From Paenibacillus azoreducens (GTDB lineage: Bacteria > Bacillota > Bacilli > Paenibacillales > Paenibacillaceae), in the NCBI RefSeq assembly GCF_021654775.1, contig NZ_AP025343.1:4617501-4681500 (forward strand): a DNA stretch of 64,000 bases, in the 5' to 3' direction. The notes under the pieces are model-generated. The model saw only the letters and a program-made list of their open reading frames with translations, searched no databases and was not told the origin of the DNA. Both the position numbers and the translations under genes were made by a program. Below are positions 34,458 through 42,787 of the stretch, piece after piece. Positions within the stretch are counted from its first letter, which is position 1; every line of letters begins with the position of its first letter.

Positions 34458-34694
34458 ATGAAGAGAACCATTATTAGTATCGCATTGTTGTATTGCGGGA
34501 CTATTGTATGTTTGACTATATTAGGGTATGGATTTAAATACTCCCAAGACTTAACAGGATATCGCGTGTCTTATGGAAAATTATGGACATTTATTAGTGA
34601 TAATTATTTACTAATTCCGTTCATTTTTTCATTGATAGTTTCGTTGGTTGCAATTGTTTTGATGTTAATAGAGTATTTTTGTAAACAAAAATAA
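34458..34694 (+). CDS. Small two-pass membrane protein, unknown function
   Basis: A 78-residue protein with two hydrophobic helices (about 5-25 and 48-72) joined by a polar, Tyr-rich loop and closed by a Lys-rich tail. This places both ends in the cytoplasm. It follows the 42-residue frame by three bases and precedes a bidirectional terminator. I do not recognise the family. Confidence 0.6.
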   Translation: MKRTIISIALLYCGTIVCLTILGYGFKYSQDLTGYRVSYGKLWTFISDNYLLIPFIFSLIVSLVAIVLMLIEYFCKQK

Positions 34695-34756
34695 TTTTAT
34701 ATTCCTTCCTCGTGAAGAAGCAAGAAAGAGCATCTTACGACTGCCCGTCACACAGC

Positions 34757-34785
34757 AAAAACCCCGTCCACAAAGACGGGGTTTA
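34757..34785. terminator. Bidirectional rho-independent terminator
   Basis: AAAACCCCGTC, CACAAA loop, GACGGGGTTT, with T-runs on both strands. It lies between the converging small membrane-protein gene and the SLH-GH18 gene and can serve both. Confidence 0.9.
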
Positions 34786-34827
34786 ATTATTTGTTAGATG
34801 CATCATCAGATTGTGAGTTCGAATATT

Positions 34828-36432
34828 TCAATAGGATGCGTAACGTATGGCGTTACTCAAACTTATCCAGATGTCGGGGGTTTCCGCACCGATAAACCAA
34901 TAGGCAAAACCTGCAACGCCGCGTTCTGCCGCCATCATCGTTTTCAATCCCAGTGAACGCCCGTCTTCCACCCAAATCCGGTGCTGGCTTCCTTGCCGGT
35001 TATAGCTGACGACATATTGCCCAAGACCGGAGTCCCATGAACGGTTATAGGGAACGGAGCGGATGCGCTGGCCCTGCTGGATCAAAGTCAGATCTTCGGA
35101 CACCGCGCCCCCTGTTTGCAGCGTCCAATCCCTTGTATAAAAGGGAAGCGCCAGGATTGTTTTCGAAGCCGGAACGACAGACTGCAGACGTTTGAGCGCC
35201 GATTCAACCCAAGGAAACGAGGAAACCGAACCCGCGACGGGATCGCCGTCCCAATGCTCGTCATAACCCATGAGGATTACATAATCCGTATAATGTCCCA
35301 ACGCGGCATAATCGAAAGCTTCCGTCCAGTCTGTTCCCAGGTCCGGAGAGACATCAATAGACAAAACCGCCCCTATTGCGTGCAAGCTTGTACTGAGTTC
35401 GGAAACAAAAGCGGTGAGATAAGGTCCATCTTCCGGACTTACGTTCTCAAAATCCACATTGATCCCGGACAATCCATATGTTTTGGTATACCCTGTAAGC
35501 TTCTGAATGACGGTTTGCCGCTTTGTTTTATCCGACAAAATTTGATGCGTTAAAGCCGCATCCGAATGATTGCCAAGGAGCGCCCATATCTCCTTGCCAT
35601 TTTGCTTCGCCCAGGAGGAAAGGCTGGGATCCGCATAATTCGAGAGAGGCACCTGCCCGTTTTCGAGGAAAAACCAGCGGGGAACCATAGTGTTTACATG
35701 GCTGGCTTTAATCTTCTCCTTAAACTGGGAGAGCGTTAATTCGTTCTGCCATCCGATCTGAATGCCATAATCCGGTAAGCGATGGATAGCTGCGGACCAG
35801 GTCTTGTTTTGTAGCACCCGATCGAGCACCGCCGCCGTTTCCTCACGGGTCATCGGATCTAGAGGCCGGAATTTGCCGTCCGCCCCGTCCATAAGGCCTA
35901 ATGCCCGGGCTTTTTTAATATAAGGTGCCGCCCAAGAAGCAATTTTGTCCCCATCTATGTATGGTAATTTGCCTCCTGTGCCGCTGCCTGGATCAACCTT
36001 CAATGCCCGCACGATAAGAACGGCAGCTTCCTGTCTCGTAATCTGGGCTGAAGGCATAAACTGCGTTTTGCTTTTTCCTTCAACGATTCCAAGCTGAACC
36101 GCCGCCTCGATCCATCCGTAATACCAGCTTTTCGCAGATACGTCGCCAAAAGACGCCATATCAGCGTTCACTGGTGACAATTTGAGCAGCCGATCCGTCA
36201 TAGCCGCGAATTCAGCACGGGTCACGTTTTTTTTCGGCTCGAATCTGCGGGGACCCGTCCCGTCCACCACGCCTTCCTTAACCAATTCCACAATTTCTTT
36301 TTTGGCAAAGCTGCCAGCGATGTCGTCAAATGGTAAACCAGTGGATTGAACTGCTTGAACGACGCTGCCACAGGCTCCAAACAGGAGTGCGGATGCCGTC
36401 CATGCGGCTGCAAATCTACGATACTTCTTCAA
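34828..36432 (-). CDS. SLH-anchored GH18-family glycoside hydrolase
   Basis: A 534-residue surface protein. Signal peptide 1-27; FGAC gives only a weak lipobox. Three SLH domains (about 32-90, 92-150, 155-212) anchor it to the wall polymer. The rest is a GH18 TIM barrel: the catalytic strand reads LSGINVDFENV with Glu329 as proton donor, and the YVILMGYDEHW and AYWFIGAE strands match the YaaH/CwlE-like (spore and wall lytic) subgroup rather than secreted chitinases. The first Asp of DxxDxDxE is replaced by Ser/Gly, common in this subgroup. Likely substrate is GlcNAc-containing wall or glycan chains; that is inference. Flanked by a terminator; a single-gene unit. Confidence 0.88.
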   Translation of the reverse strand: MKKYRRFAAAWTASALLFGACGSVVQAVQSTGLPFDDIAGSFAKKEIVELVKEGVVDGTGPRRFEPKKNVTRAEFAAMTDRLLKLSPVNADMASFGDVSAKSWYYGWIEAAVQLGIVEGKSKTQFMPSAQITRQEAAVLIVRALKVDPGSGTGGKLPYIDGDKIASWAAPYIKKARALGLMDGADGKFRPLDPMTREETAAVLDRVLQNKTWSAAIHRLPDYGIQIGWQNELTLSQFKEKIKASHVNTMVPRWFFLENGQVPLSNYADPSLSSWAKQNGKEIWALLGNHSDAALTHQILSDKTKRQTVIQKLTGYTKTYGLSGINVDFENVSPEDGPYLTAFVSELSTSLHAIGAVLSIDVSPDLGTDWTEAFDYAALGHYTDYVILMGYDEHWDGDPVAGSVSSFPWVESALKRLQSVVPASKTILALPFYTRDWTLQTGGAVSEDLTLIQQGQRIRSVPYNRSWDSGLGQYVVSYNRQGSQHRIWVEDGRSLGLKTMMAAERGVAGFAYWFIGAETPDIWISLSNAIRYASY

Positions 36433-36745
36433 AGGAATGCCTCACTTTTTAATAGAATCGGAATATCAAAACTCGATCGTTTCTCTTCTTCTATCCTATC
36501 AAAAAGAGCGGGTGAGGTAGATGTCCAAATCATGGTAAAGTAGGAATGGACGACTATATCATAAGAAAAACGTCTTTCGACGTACTTTCACAGAAGACAG
36601 ACCGCATTTAGTGGTAGTTTTTCTTGCGATATAAGGATGCGAGATCCTCGAAGTTTATACTTTCTTATATCTTCAAAAATTTGAACTTTACTTGGTAGGA
36701 GCTTTATAATCTTATTCCGGCATATTTTAATAGATTCGGAGGGAA
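36433..36745. other. Divergent intergenic region with a sigma-A-type promoter
   Basis: 313 bases between the SLH-GH18 gene and the broken GNAT gene. The plus strand carries TTGAAC (36681-36686) and TATAAT (36705-36710) 18 bases apart, a convincing promoter for the GNAT gene. An ACGTC-TTTC-GACGT hairpin is at about 36571-36584. Nothing else is seen. Confidence 0.55.
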
Positions 36746-37312
36746 ATGGGAATGATTAGGTCAAAAGACGGAAGGATTTTCTTGCAGCTGTTGCAGGTGG
36801 AGCATGCCCGGGAACTTCTTGATCTCAGACTGCGCAACCATCACTATTTACAGCCGTTTGAACCGATCCGCGACGCTTCCTTTTTTACGGTAGAGGGTCA
36901 AGAGGCGGACATTCAGTCTGGAATTGGCGATAAAGACCGGATTTCATCCCAGCTATTCGGTATTTTTATTGAAGAAACGAATGAACTTGCCGGCAGGATT
37001 GCGCTCACGGGTATCGCACGCGGCCCCTTCCAAAATGCCAATCTCGGTTATTTTATAGGCCGGGAGCATCAAGGAAAAGGTTATACGACTTAGGCCGTGC
37101 GGCTGTGCATCCGATATGCTTTTGAGGATCTTGGCCTTCACAGGGTTCAGGCAGGCGTGATGCCGCGAAATACACCTTCGCTGCGCGTGCTTGAAAAAGC
37201 GGGATTCCGGCTCGAGGGACTCGCCCAAAAATATTTATGTATTCATGGAGTCTGGGAGGATCATAAGTTATTTGCGATAACGCGGGAGGACTTTGAAGCT
37301 CAAAAGAAATGA
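36746..37312 (+). pseudogene. RimJ/RimL-type GNAT acetyltransferase with an in-frame stop
   Basis: Reading through the TAG at 37091-37093 gives one continuous 188-residue GNAT protein of the ribosomal-protein/serine acetyltransferase type: N-terminal LLDLRLRNHHYLQPFEP, the acetyl-CoA loop region GREHQGKGYTT, stop, AVRLCIRYAFEDLGLHRVQAGVMPRN (in part) and the C-terminal LEKAGFRLEGLAQKY. Relatives have Glu after GKGYTT, so GAG changed to TAG explains the break. Both halves remain well conserved, so the mutation looks recent. A good promoter and GGAGGG ribosome binding site precede it; the second ATG (36752) is better spaced. Confidence 0.88.
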
Positions 37313-37437
37313 AGTTTTTTGTAGCGTTTCCGAATGAGCATCCAGATGACCGTGTGGCCTGCATGAAACCTTTGGAGACATCTGAGCGCCAAAAGAATTG
37401 GGCTCCGGCGCCTAAAAATCAGAGGTTGATAAAAGCC

Positions 37438-37467
37438 GAAAACCCGGTTCGACCGAACCGGGTTTTC
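37438..37467. terminator. Bidirectional terminator between converging GNAT genes
   Basis: GAAAACCCGGTTC, GACC loop, GAACCGGGTTTTC with flanking T-runs on both strands. Confidence 0.9.
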
Positions 37468-37480
37468 TTTCGCTTTGCGT

Positions 37481-38041
37481 TTATACAGGCTTTACCATGT
37501 GATAATATACATGATTGTTAATCATGATCTCTTTGTCCACTTCGTAACCGAGATGAAGATATAATGAGTAAGCTCTTTGGTTATCGGTGACTACAGCCAT
37601 GGCAATTTTCTTATAACCGCGTTCCTTGGCTCTTTCTTCGGCCGCCTGGATCAACTTGGTGCCGATCCCTTGACCGCCGAATTTCGGAGAGACGGATAAT
37701 GTATCGATATAATACTCGTCTTCATCCGCTTCTTTATCCAATGTGAGCTCCGGATCGTTTTTCATTGCGCGCAGTCGCTCCAAAATCGGCCGATCCAATT
37801 CAGCCGCTTCATTTCCGCCGTAAACAACGATAACTCCTGCGACCTCGCCGTCCACTTCCTTGACTAACGCCTGTTGATGGGAAAGACGGCCTTTCTCTGC
37901 GGCAAAATACTGCTCCAGTATCCGAACCGCATCCTGCTCGCTTTCTTCCCCCGTCAGCTGATGGGCAACATCATGCAAAGCGTCATAAAGAAGTCTGGCT
38001 GCTTGTATTGCGTCCCCAGGTACTGCTGCACGAATTGTCAT
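37481..38041 (-). CDS. GNAT-family N-acetyltransferase
   Basis: About 186 residues once the start is placed at ATG 38041, which has GGAGGAAATAACAAC directly before it; an open frame upstream to 38149 overlaps the end of proS and lacks a start signal. The acetyl-CoA motif A is clear: YYIDTLSVSPKFGGQGIGTKLI (in part; Q-G-I-G-T-K loop), followed by the NQRAYSLYLHLGYEVD motif B. It is a general GNAT; the acceptor cannot be named. Lies 67 bases downstream of proS, same strand. Confidence 0.87.
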   Translation of the reverse strand: MTIRAAVPGDAIQAARLLYDALHDVAHQLTGEESEQDAVRILEQYFAAEKGRLSHQQALVKEVDGEVAGVIVVYGGNEAAELDRPILERLRAMKNDPELTLDKEADEDEYYIDTLSVSPKFGGQGIGTKLIQAAEERAKERGYKKIAMAVVTDNQRAYSLYLHLGYEVDKEIMINNHVYYHMVKPV

Positions 38042-38108
38042 GTTGTTATTTCCTCCACTATTTCTGATCATCAATGTACTTTCTATTATAGTATAGTCCA
38101 CCTGCCAA

Positions 38109-39821
38109 TTATGGACAAATCTTGGCAATTCGGTTAAATGCCTCTTCAATGCCGATCAACTCTTTTTCGCCCGATCCCAATCGGTCCAGCCACTCCACTT
38201 GACGATCCGAAGCTGCTTTGCCGACGATAACCCGAAACGGCGCCCCGATCAGATCGGCATCCTTAAATTTAACGCCAGGCCGTTCATCCCGGTCATCCAG
38301 CAGGACGTCGATGCCAGCATTCCGAAGCTTCCGGTAAAGTTCCCCTGCCAACTGATTCTGCTGCTCATCAGCCGCAGACACGGGGATGATGTGAACCTGA
38401 TACGGCGATATGTTGAGCGGCCAAATGATGCCGGTTTCGCTAAGGCTCTGCTCCGCCACTGCGGACATCAACCGCGAGACACCGATGCCGTAGCAGCCCA
38501 TGATGATCGGTTCTTCTTTGCCGTCGGCATTGGTGAATACTGCGCCAAGCGGCTTGCTGTATTTGGTTCCAAGCTTGAAAACATGCCCGATTTCGATGCC
38601 ACGGTTAAACGCCAGCTCGCTGCCGCAGTGGATGCAGCAATCCCCCGCCTCGGCATTCCGGAAGTCTCCGATTTGCACTGGATTGAAGTCCCTTCCCGCC
38701 GCAACATGACGAACATGATAATCCTTCCGGTTTGCGCCGGCAATCCCGCCTCTTACGGCCGCTGCTTCCCTGTCCAGGTAAACGGGAATGTCCAATCCTG
38801 CCGGTCCGGCAAAACCATGCGGCGCTCCGCTTAACCGCTCCACCGCTTCCAAATCAGCCAATTCCAACTTTGCCGCACTCAGCGCATTTTTCAGCTTGAA
38901 TTCATTCACTTCATGATCGCCGCGTACGACAACCGCAATCGGGTAATTATCGGCGATATAGATCATTGTTTTCAGGAGAACCCGAGGGGCCTCTCCCAAA
39001 AATGCGCTGACTTCCTCTATCGTTTTGGCATCCGGCGTATGGACCGCTTCCATCAATGGAATGTCTTCATTCGCATGAGGCGCTTCTTCCGGCTGCTGAA
39101 AAATCGCTTTCTCCAAATTAGCCGCATAATGACATGTTGGACAAGTGACAATCGTATCCTCTCCGATATCCGCCAAGGCCATAAATTCCAGCGTTTCGCC
39201 TTCACCGCCGATGGAACCTGCCTCGGCTTCCACCGCCCGGAACCGAAGGCCGCACCGCTCAAAAATCCGGTTATAAGCAGTGACCATTGATTGATACGTT
39301 TTGTCGAGCCCCTCCCAATCCACGTCAAAGGAATAAGCATCCTTCATCAGGAATTCCCGCCCTCTGAGAAGACCAAACCGCGGACGACGCTCATCACGAA
39401 ATTTGGTCTGGATCTGATAGAGCCGTAGCGGCAGTTTTCGATACGAATCCACCTCAGCCGCCACAAGCGTTGCAATGACCTCCTCATGCGTCGGACCAAG
39501 CACAAAGCCGCGGTGATGACGATCCTCAAGCCTGATCAGCTCCGGACCGTATTCGTTGTATCGGCCGGACTGCTCCCACAGCTCGGCAGGCTGCATGGCA
39601 GGCATCAGCAATTCGTTGAAGCCTGCCGCATCCATTTCTTGACGGATCACCTGCTCCAGTTTGCGAAGGACGCGGTAACCGAGCGGCAGAAAGCTGTAAA
39701 TCCCCGCGGCCAACTGCCGGATATAACCTCCCCTGAGCAGCAGCTTATGGCTAAGCGCCTCGGCTTCCGATGGAGCCTCGCGCAGCGTTGGGAGCAGTAT
39801 TTCTGTTTGTTTCATCCTCAT
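38109..39821 (-). CDS. proS: Prolyl-tRNA synthetase
   Basis: A 570-residue bacterial-type class II synthetase that charges tRNA-Pro with proline. Class II motif 2 (TKFRDERRPRFGLLRGREFLMKDAYSF, in part) is near residue 140 and motif 3 (GCYGIGVSRLMSA) near 440. Between them, about 225-410, lies the INS editing domain that removes alanine mischarged to tRNA-Pro. The anticodon-binding domain is C-terminal. Length matches Escherichia coli and Bacillus ProS. ATG 39821 is preceded by AAGGAG. Expression is controlled by the T-box leader upstream; an additional 190 bases, including a copy of the dispersed repeat, separate the leader terminator from the start. Confidence 0.97.
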   Translation of the reverse strand: MRMKQTEILLPTLREAPSEAEALSHKLLLRGGYIRQLAAGIYSFLPLGYRVLRKLEQVIRQEMDAAGFNELLMPAMQPAELWEQSGRYNEYGPELIRLEDRHHRGFVLGPTHEEVIATLVAAEVDSYRKLPLRLYQIQTKFRDERRPRFGLLRGREFLMKDAYSFDVDWEGLDKTYQSMVTAYNRIFERCGLRFRAVEAEAGSIGGEGETLEFMALADIGEDTIVTCPTCHYAANLEKAIFQQPEEAPHANEDIPLMEAVHTPDAKTIEEVSAFLGEAPRVLLKTMIYIADNYPIAVVVRGDHEVNEFKLKNALSAAKLELADLEAVERLSGAPHGFAGPAGLDIPVYLDREAAAVRGGIAGANRKDYHVRHVAAGRDFNPVQIGDFRNAEAGDCCIHCGSELAFNRGIEIGHVFKLGTKYSKPLGAVFTNADGKEEPIIMGCYGIGVSRLMSAVAEQSLSETGIIWPLNISPYQVHIIPVSAADEQQNQLAGELYRKLRNAGIDVLLDDRDERPGVKFKDADLIGAPFRVIVGKAASDRQVEWLDRLGSGEKELIGIEEAFNRIAKICP

Positions 39822-39940
39822 TCATCTCCTTAGTTCCTATCTTCATTCAACTGAAGCGTTTTGAAAAAACGCACATCGGAAGCAAATACTCTGGTGCTGA
39901 AAACCGACCTTTTTGAACTCGCACTTTTAGTGAATACAAA

Positions 39941-40001
39941 ATAACCCCGCAAAGTGGAGCCTATGCTTCGATGCTTATTCCAAATACCTTACGGGGCCCC
40001 T
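39941..40001. repeat. Diverged copy of the 68-bp dispersed repeat, inside the proS leader
   Basis: Starts ATAACCCCGCAAAGTGGAG and ends CCTTACGGGGCCCC with the same central GCTTCGATGCTTATTCC-like core as the units at 5.3 and 49.6 kb. It lies between the T-box terminator and the proS ribosome binding site and would be transcribed as part of the 5' untranslated region. Confidence 0.7.
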
Positions 40002-40010
40002 ATAAACTAC

Positions 40011-40330
40011 AAAAAAAACACATCCATCCCGGTATAGGGACGAATGTGTTCGTGGTACCACCCTGTATTTAACGGTCCGGCTGACTTTTGGCGTGTCAAA
40101 ACAGACCATCCTCATGGTTCACATAACGGGCCCTTGCCCGGCCGGAATTTTCAATCCTCGCAGATAGTTCCGACAGCTCGCAAGATGGGTGGGTTCATGC
40201 CGCATGCGAAACCTTTCAGCCTTGGGTTTCTTCTCTGGCGCAGGACGGACTGTAATGAACCATTGGTCTTGGTCACGGCTTTTCATCATTTGACAGCAAA
40301 CCATACGGTTTGTTTTTCCATACATTACAG
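40011..40330 (-). promoter_or_regulatory. T-box riboswitch leader, proline-specific
   Basis: The minus strand contains the T-box core AGGGTGGTACC (40054-40064), which binds the acceptor end of uncharged tRNA. It is followed by the terminator hairpin CACATTCGTCCC...GGGATGGATGTG and eight Ts (40011-40050). The specifier region reads GAA-CCC-ACC, with CCC (40191-40193), a proline codon, in the usual GAA-XXX-ACC context. Uncharged tRNA-Pro would stabilise the antiterminator and switch on proS. Confidence 0.92.
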
Positions 40331-40351
40331 GATAGAGAAGAATGATGTCAA
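40321..40351 (-). promoter_or_regulatory. Candidate promoter of the proS T-box transcript
   Basis: TTGACA (40346-40351, minus strand) is a perfect -35 box; an 18-base spacer leads to TAATGT around 40322-40327. It lies just before the start of the T-box leader. Confidence 0.6.
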
Positions 40352-40478
40352 GTATCCGAAACGGATTTTTGCTTTTATGCGAATTAACCGCTGCGGTTTC
40401 GGGTCGTTCTTCCGATCGCTGTTGTCCCCTCCGCTACCTTCGCCTGTTTCATGTGCAAATTTGATAGATAGTCAGCTC

Positions 40479-41159
40479 TTATTGCAGCTTCTGAAGCAGC
40501 TGCACGCGGTACGCTTCGCTTTCCAGCGACTGAATTTCCTTGTACTCGGCATCCGTCAGCGCTTTTGGCGTGCCAACCGCCTTGGCTGCGAGATAGATTT
40601 TGGCGCTTTCCTCGACTACCTCGGTCCGGTAATAGGCTTCGCGCAGGTTTTTACCTGTCGTAACGAGCCCGTGGTTTTCCAGCAAGATGGAATTAAATTG
40701 TCCTACCTTGGCCGCAACCGCATCAGCAAGCAGATCCGTCGTCGGCAGCACATACGGCACAAAGCCCACGTCTCCTACAAGCGCGGCCTGGTCCGGGAAC
40801 AGCATCGGCAGCTCCTGGGCAACAAGCGTCAGCGCGATGCAGTATGCGGGATGCGTGTGTACGATCGCCTCTATAGCCGGATTTTCGCGGTATGCGTATA
40901 GATGCATCAATACCTCGGATGAAGGCCGGACCTCCGTATCGAGTATTTTGCCCGAACCGATCTCAACGCGAATCCACTCATGCGGTTCAATATCCTCAAG
41001 AGCAAAACCGCTTGGCGACAGCAGCATCAAATCGCCGGCTTTCGCGCTGATATTGCCCCCGGGACCAACGACAAGTCCTTTGGCGACGATTTTGCGGGCA
41101 TACAGCGTCAGTTCTTCCCTTATTTTTTGTTCCAGTGATCGAGTCATCTCTCCATTCAC
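40479..41159 (-). CDS. fucA: Class II aldolase, L-fuculose/L-rhamnulose-1-phosphate aldolase type
   Basis: A 226-residue zinc-dependent class II aldolase/adducin-family enzyme. The zinc ligands are in the VHTHPAYC motif (His pair) and the later LLENHGLVTTG (His), with the catalytic Glu at about residue 75 (PSSEVLMH). The family splits L-fuculose-1-phosphate into dihydroxyacetone phosphate and lactaldehyde. Symbol is based on operon content (L-fucose isomerase upstream); substrate could also be rhamnulose-1-phosphate or ribulose-1-phosphate. ATG 41159 has AGGAG at five bases. Last gene of the three-gene fuc operon, 38 bases after the kinase. Confidence 0.85.
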   Translation of the reverse strand: MNGEMTRSLEQKIREELTLYARKIVAKGLVVGPGGNISAKAGDLMLLSPSGFALEDIEPHEWIRVEIGSGKILDTEVRPSSEVLMHLYAYRENPAIEAIVHTHPAYCIALTLVAQELPMLFPDQAALVGDVGFVPYVLPTTDLLADAVAAKVGQFNSILLENHGLVTTGKNLREAYYRTEVVEESAKIYLAAKAVGTPKALTDAEYKEIQSLESEAYRVQLLQKLQ

Positions 41160-41197
41160 TCTCCTATCCTTTGTTTAATCGGACCATTCAAGCCGCA

Positions 41198-42703
41198 TCA
41201 GTTGCCTTTTGCTTGCTGAACGGCCCGAAGCTGATCATATCTCCGGTAACGTTCTTCCCACTCTTCCGCATCTTCGGGAACGTAGATTTCGGGAGGGTAA
41301 GACTGCCGGACCACCTCGCGGATATCCGCCAAATGTTTGACTTCGCCATGCGCCTTCGCCTGCATCATCAGATTTCCGATCGAGGTTGCTTCGACCGGGC
41401 CTGCGATGACGGATCTTCCCGTGACATTTGCGGTCAACTGGCAGAGCAGCCGGTTTTGAATGCCTCCGCCGACCATATGAATCTGTTCGATGTCTTCTCC
41501 GGTCAATGCTTCGATTTCATCCAAGGTCTGTCTATATTTAAAAGCAAGGCTCTCCAAAATGCACCGGATGATTTCCGGGCGGGACTGCGGAACGGCCTGA
41601 CCGCTTGCACGGCAGTATTCCTGGATCCGCTGCGGCATGTTCCCCGGGGGTAAAAATACTGCGTCACCCGCATCGATATAACTGGAGCTGTGCGGCGCAA
41701 GCCGGGCCATTTCCGTTAATTCCGCGTAATCGAAAGCGGCTCCCTCCATCGCCCAGAAACGCCGGCATTCCTGAAGCAGCCATAGTCCCATAATATTTTT
41801 AAGCAAACGGATTCTCCCATCGGCACCGCCTTCATTGCTGAAGAGCAGCCGCCGGCTTTGCTCCGTCAAAACAGGGGCGTCCAGTTCAATCCCCATCAAT
41901 GACCATGTTCCGCTGCTGATAAATGCATATCGAGCATCACCATCGGTCGGAATGGAAGCGACGGCAGCCGCGGTGTCATGACCGGCAGCGGCAATCACCG
42001 GCATAGCCCCGATCGCCAGCTCTGCGCGGATATCCGGCCGAATCTCTCCAAGCTTCGTTCCCGGCATAACGACCGGATTAAGAAGCGTCGACGGGAGCGC
42101 AAGAGCATCCAGAATCGGGGTGCTCCAGTTCCGGTGGGCCGCATCGATCATGCCGCTTGTACTGGCGATGGTGTATTCGCTCGCCATCACGCCGGACAGA
42201 TAGTAATGGAATAGATCCGGCATAAACAGCATTCGCCAATCATCCGCGTTCTGCTCGTAACGAAGCTGCACTTCTGAGAACAGCTGGTAAACGGTGTTGA
42301 TGCTCGACGATTGGATTCCTGTCCGCGCGTAAAGATCCGCTTCGCGTATCAGCCGCAGAGCTTCCTTCATGGCCGGTTCGCTCCGCAAATCCCGATAGTG
42401 ATGCGGATTGCCGATCAGACGGCCTTGCGGATCCACCAGCCCATAATCCACTCCCCAGGTATCCACGGCGATCGAGGCGGGGGTAGCGCCAAGCTGATGT
42501 CTGGCCTTCGTAATCCCCCGCTTCAGCTCATGAAACAATCTCAAGAAATCCCAGTGCAGCCTATCCCCAAGCTGTACGGGTTCATTCTCAAAACGGTGAA
42601 CCTCCTGAATGGAGAGCCGCCTCCCGTCAAAAGCCCCGGTTACCGCCCTTCCGCTGCTGGCTCCGAAGTCGACCGCCATCATATGCAATGATTGTGTGCT
42701 CAC
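41198..42703 (-). CDS. FGGY carbohydrate kinase, rhamnulokinase-type, probably fuculokinase
   Basis: A 501-residue FGGY kinase. N-terminal phosphate motif MMAVDFGASSGRAV, a central AAAGHDTAAAVASIP segment with the catalytic Asp, and the ATP-binding HMVGGGIQNRLLCQ near the end. The overall sequence is of the RhaB (rhamnulokinase) type; because it sits between L-fucose isomerase and a class II aldolase, it probably phosphorylates L-fuculose in vivo. The start is GTG 42703, with GAGGTGATG immediately upstream. A terminator-like hairpin separates it from fucI, which should lower its expression relative to the isomerase. Confidence 0.88.
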   Translation of the reverse strand: MSTQSLHMMAVDFGASSGRAVTGAFDGRRLSIQEVHRFENEPVQLGDRLHWDFLRLFHELKRGITKARHQLGATPASIAVDTWGVDYGLVDPQGRLIGNPHHYRDLRSEPAMKEALRLIREADLYARTGIQSSSINTVYQLFSEVQLRYEQNADDWRMLFMPDLFHYYLSGVMASEYTIASTSGMIDAAHRNWSTPILDALALPSTLLNPVVMPGTKLGEIRPDIRAELAIGAMPVIAAAGHDTAAAVASIPTDGDARYAFISSGTWSLMGIELDAPVLTEQSRRLLFSNEGGADGRIRLLKNIMGLWLLQECRRFWAMEGAAFDYAELTEMARLAPHSSSYIDAGDAVFLPPGNMPQRIQEYCRASGQAVPQSRPEIIRCILESLAFKYRQTLDEIEALTGEDIEQIHMVGGGIQNRLLCQLTANVTGRSVIAGPVEATSIGNLMMQAKAHGEVKHLADIREVVRQSYPPEIYVPEDAEEWEERYRRYDQLRAVQQAKGN

Positions 42704-42727
42704 TCCATCACCTCATCATCCTCATTT

Positions 42728-42766
42728 AAAAAACCCGCCAAATCCGTTTTCCAATGGAATGGCGGG
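42728..42766 (-). terminator. Intra-operon terminator between fucI and the kinase gene
   Basis: CCCGCCA and TGGCGGG form the stem on the minus strand with a six-T tail. It lies between the isomerase stop and the kinase start. As the two downstream genes have no evident own promoter, it probably acts as a partial terminator. Confidence 0.75.
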
Positions 42767-42787
42767 CATTGGCCGTTTCTAGCGGAA

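Noticed and set aside
37091..37093. Programmed read-through or pyrrolysine at the GNAT TAG codon
   Set aside because: No pyl genes or read-through context; a simple GAG-to-TAG mutation explains it.
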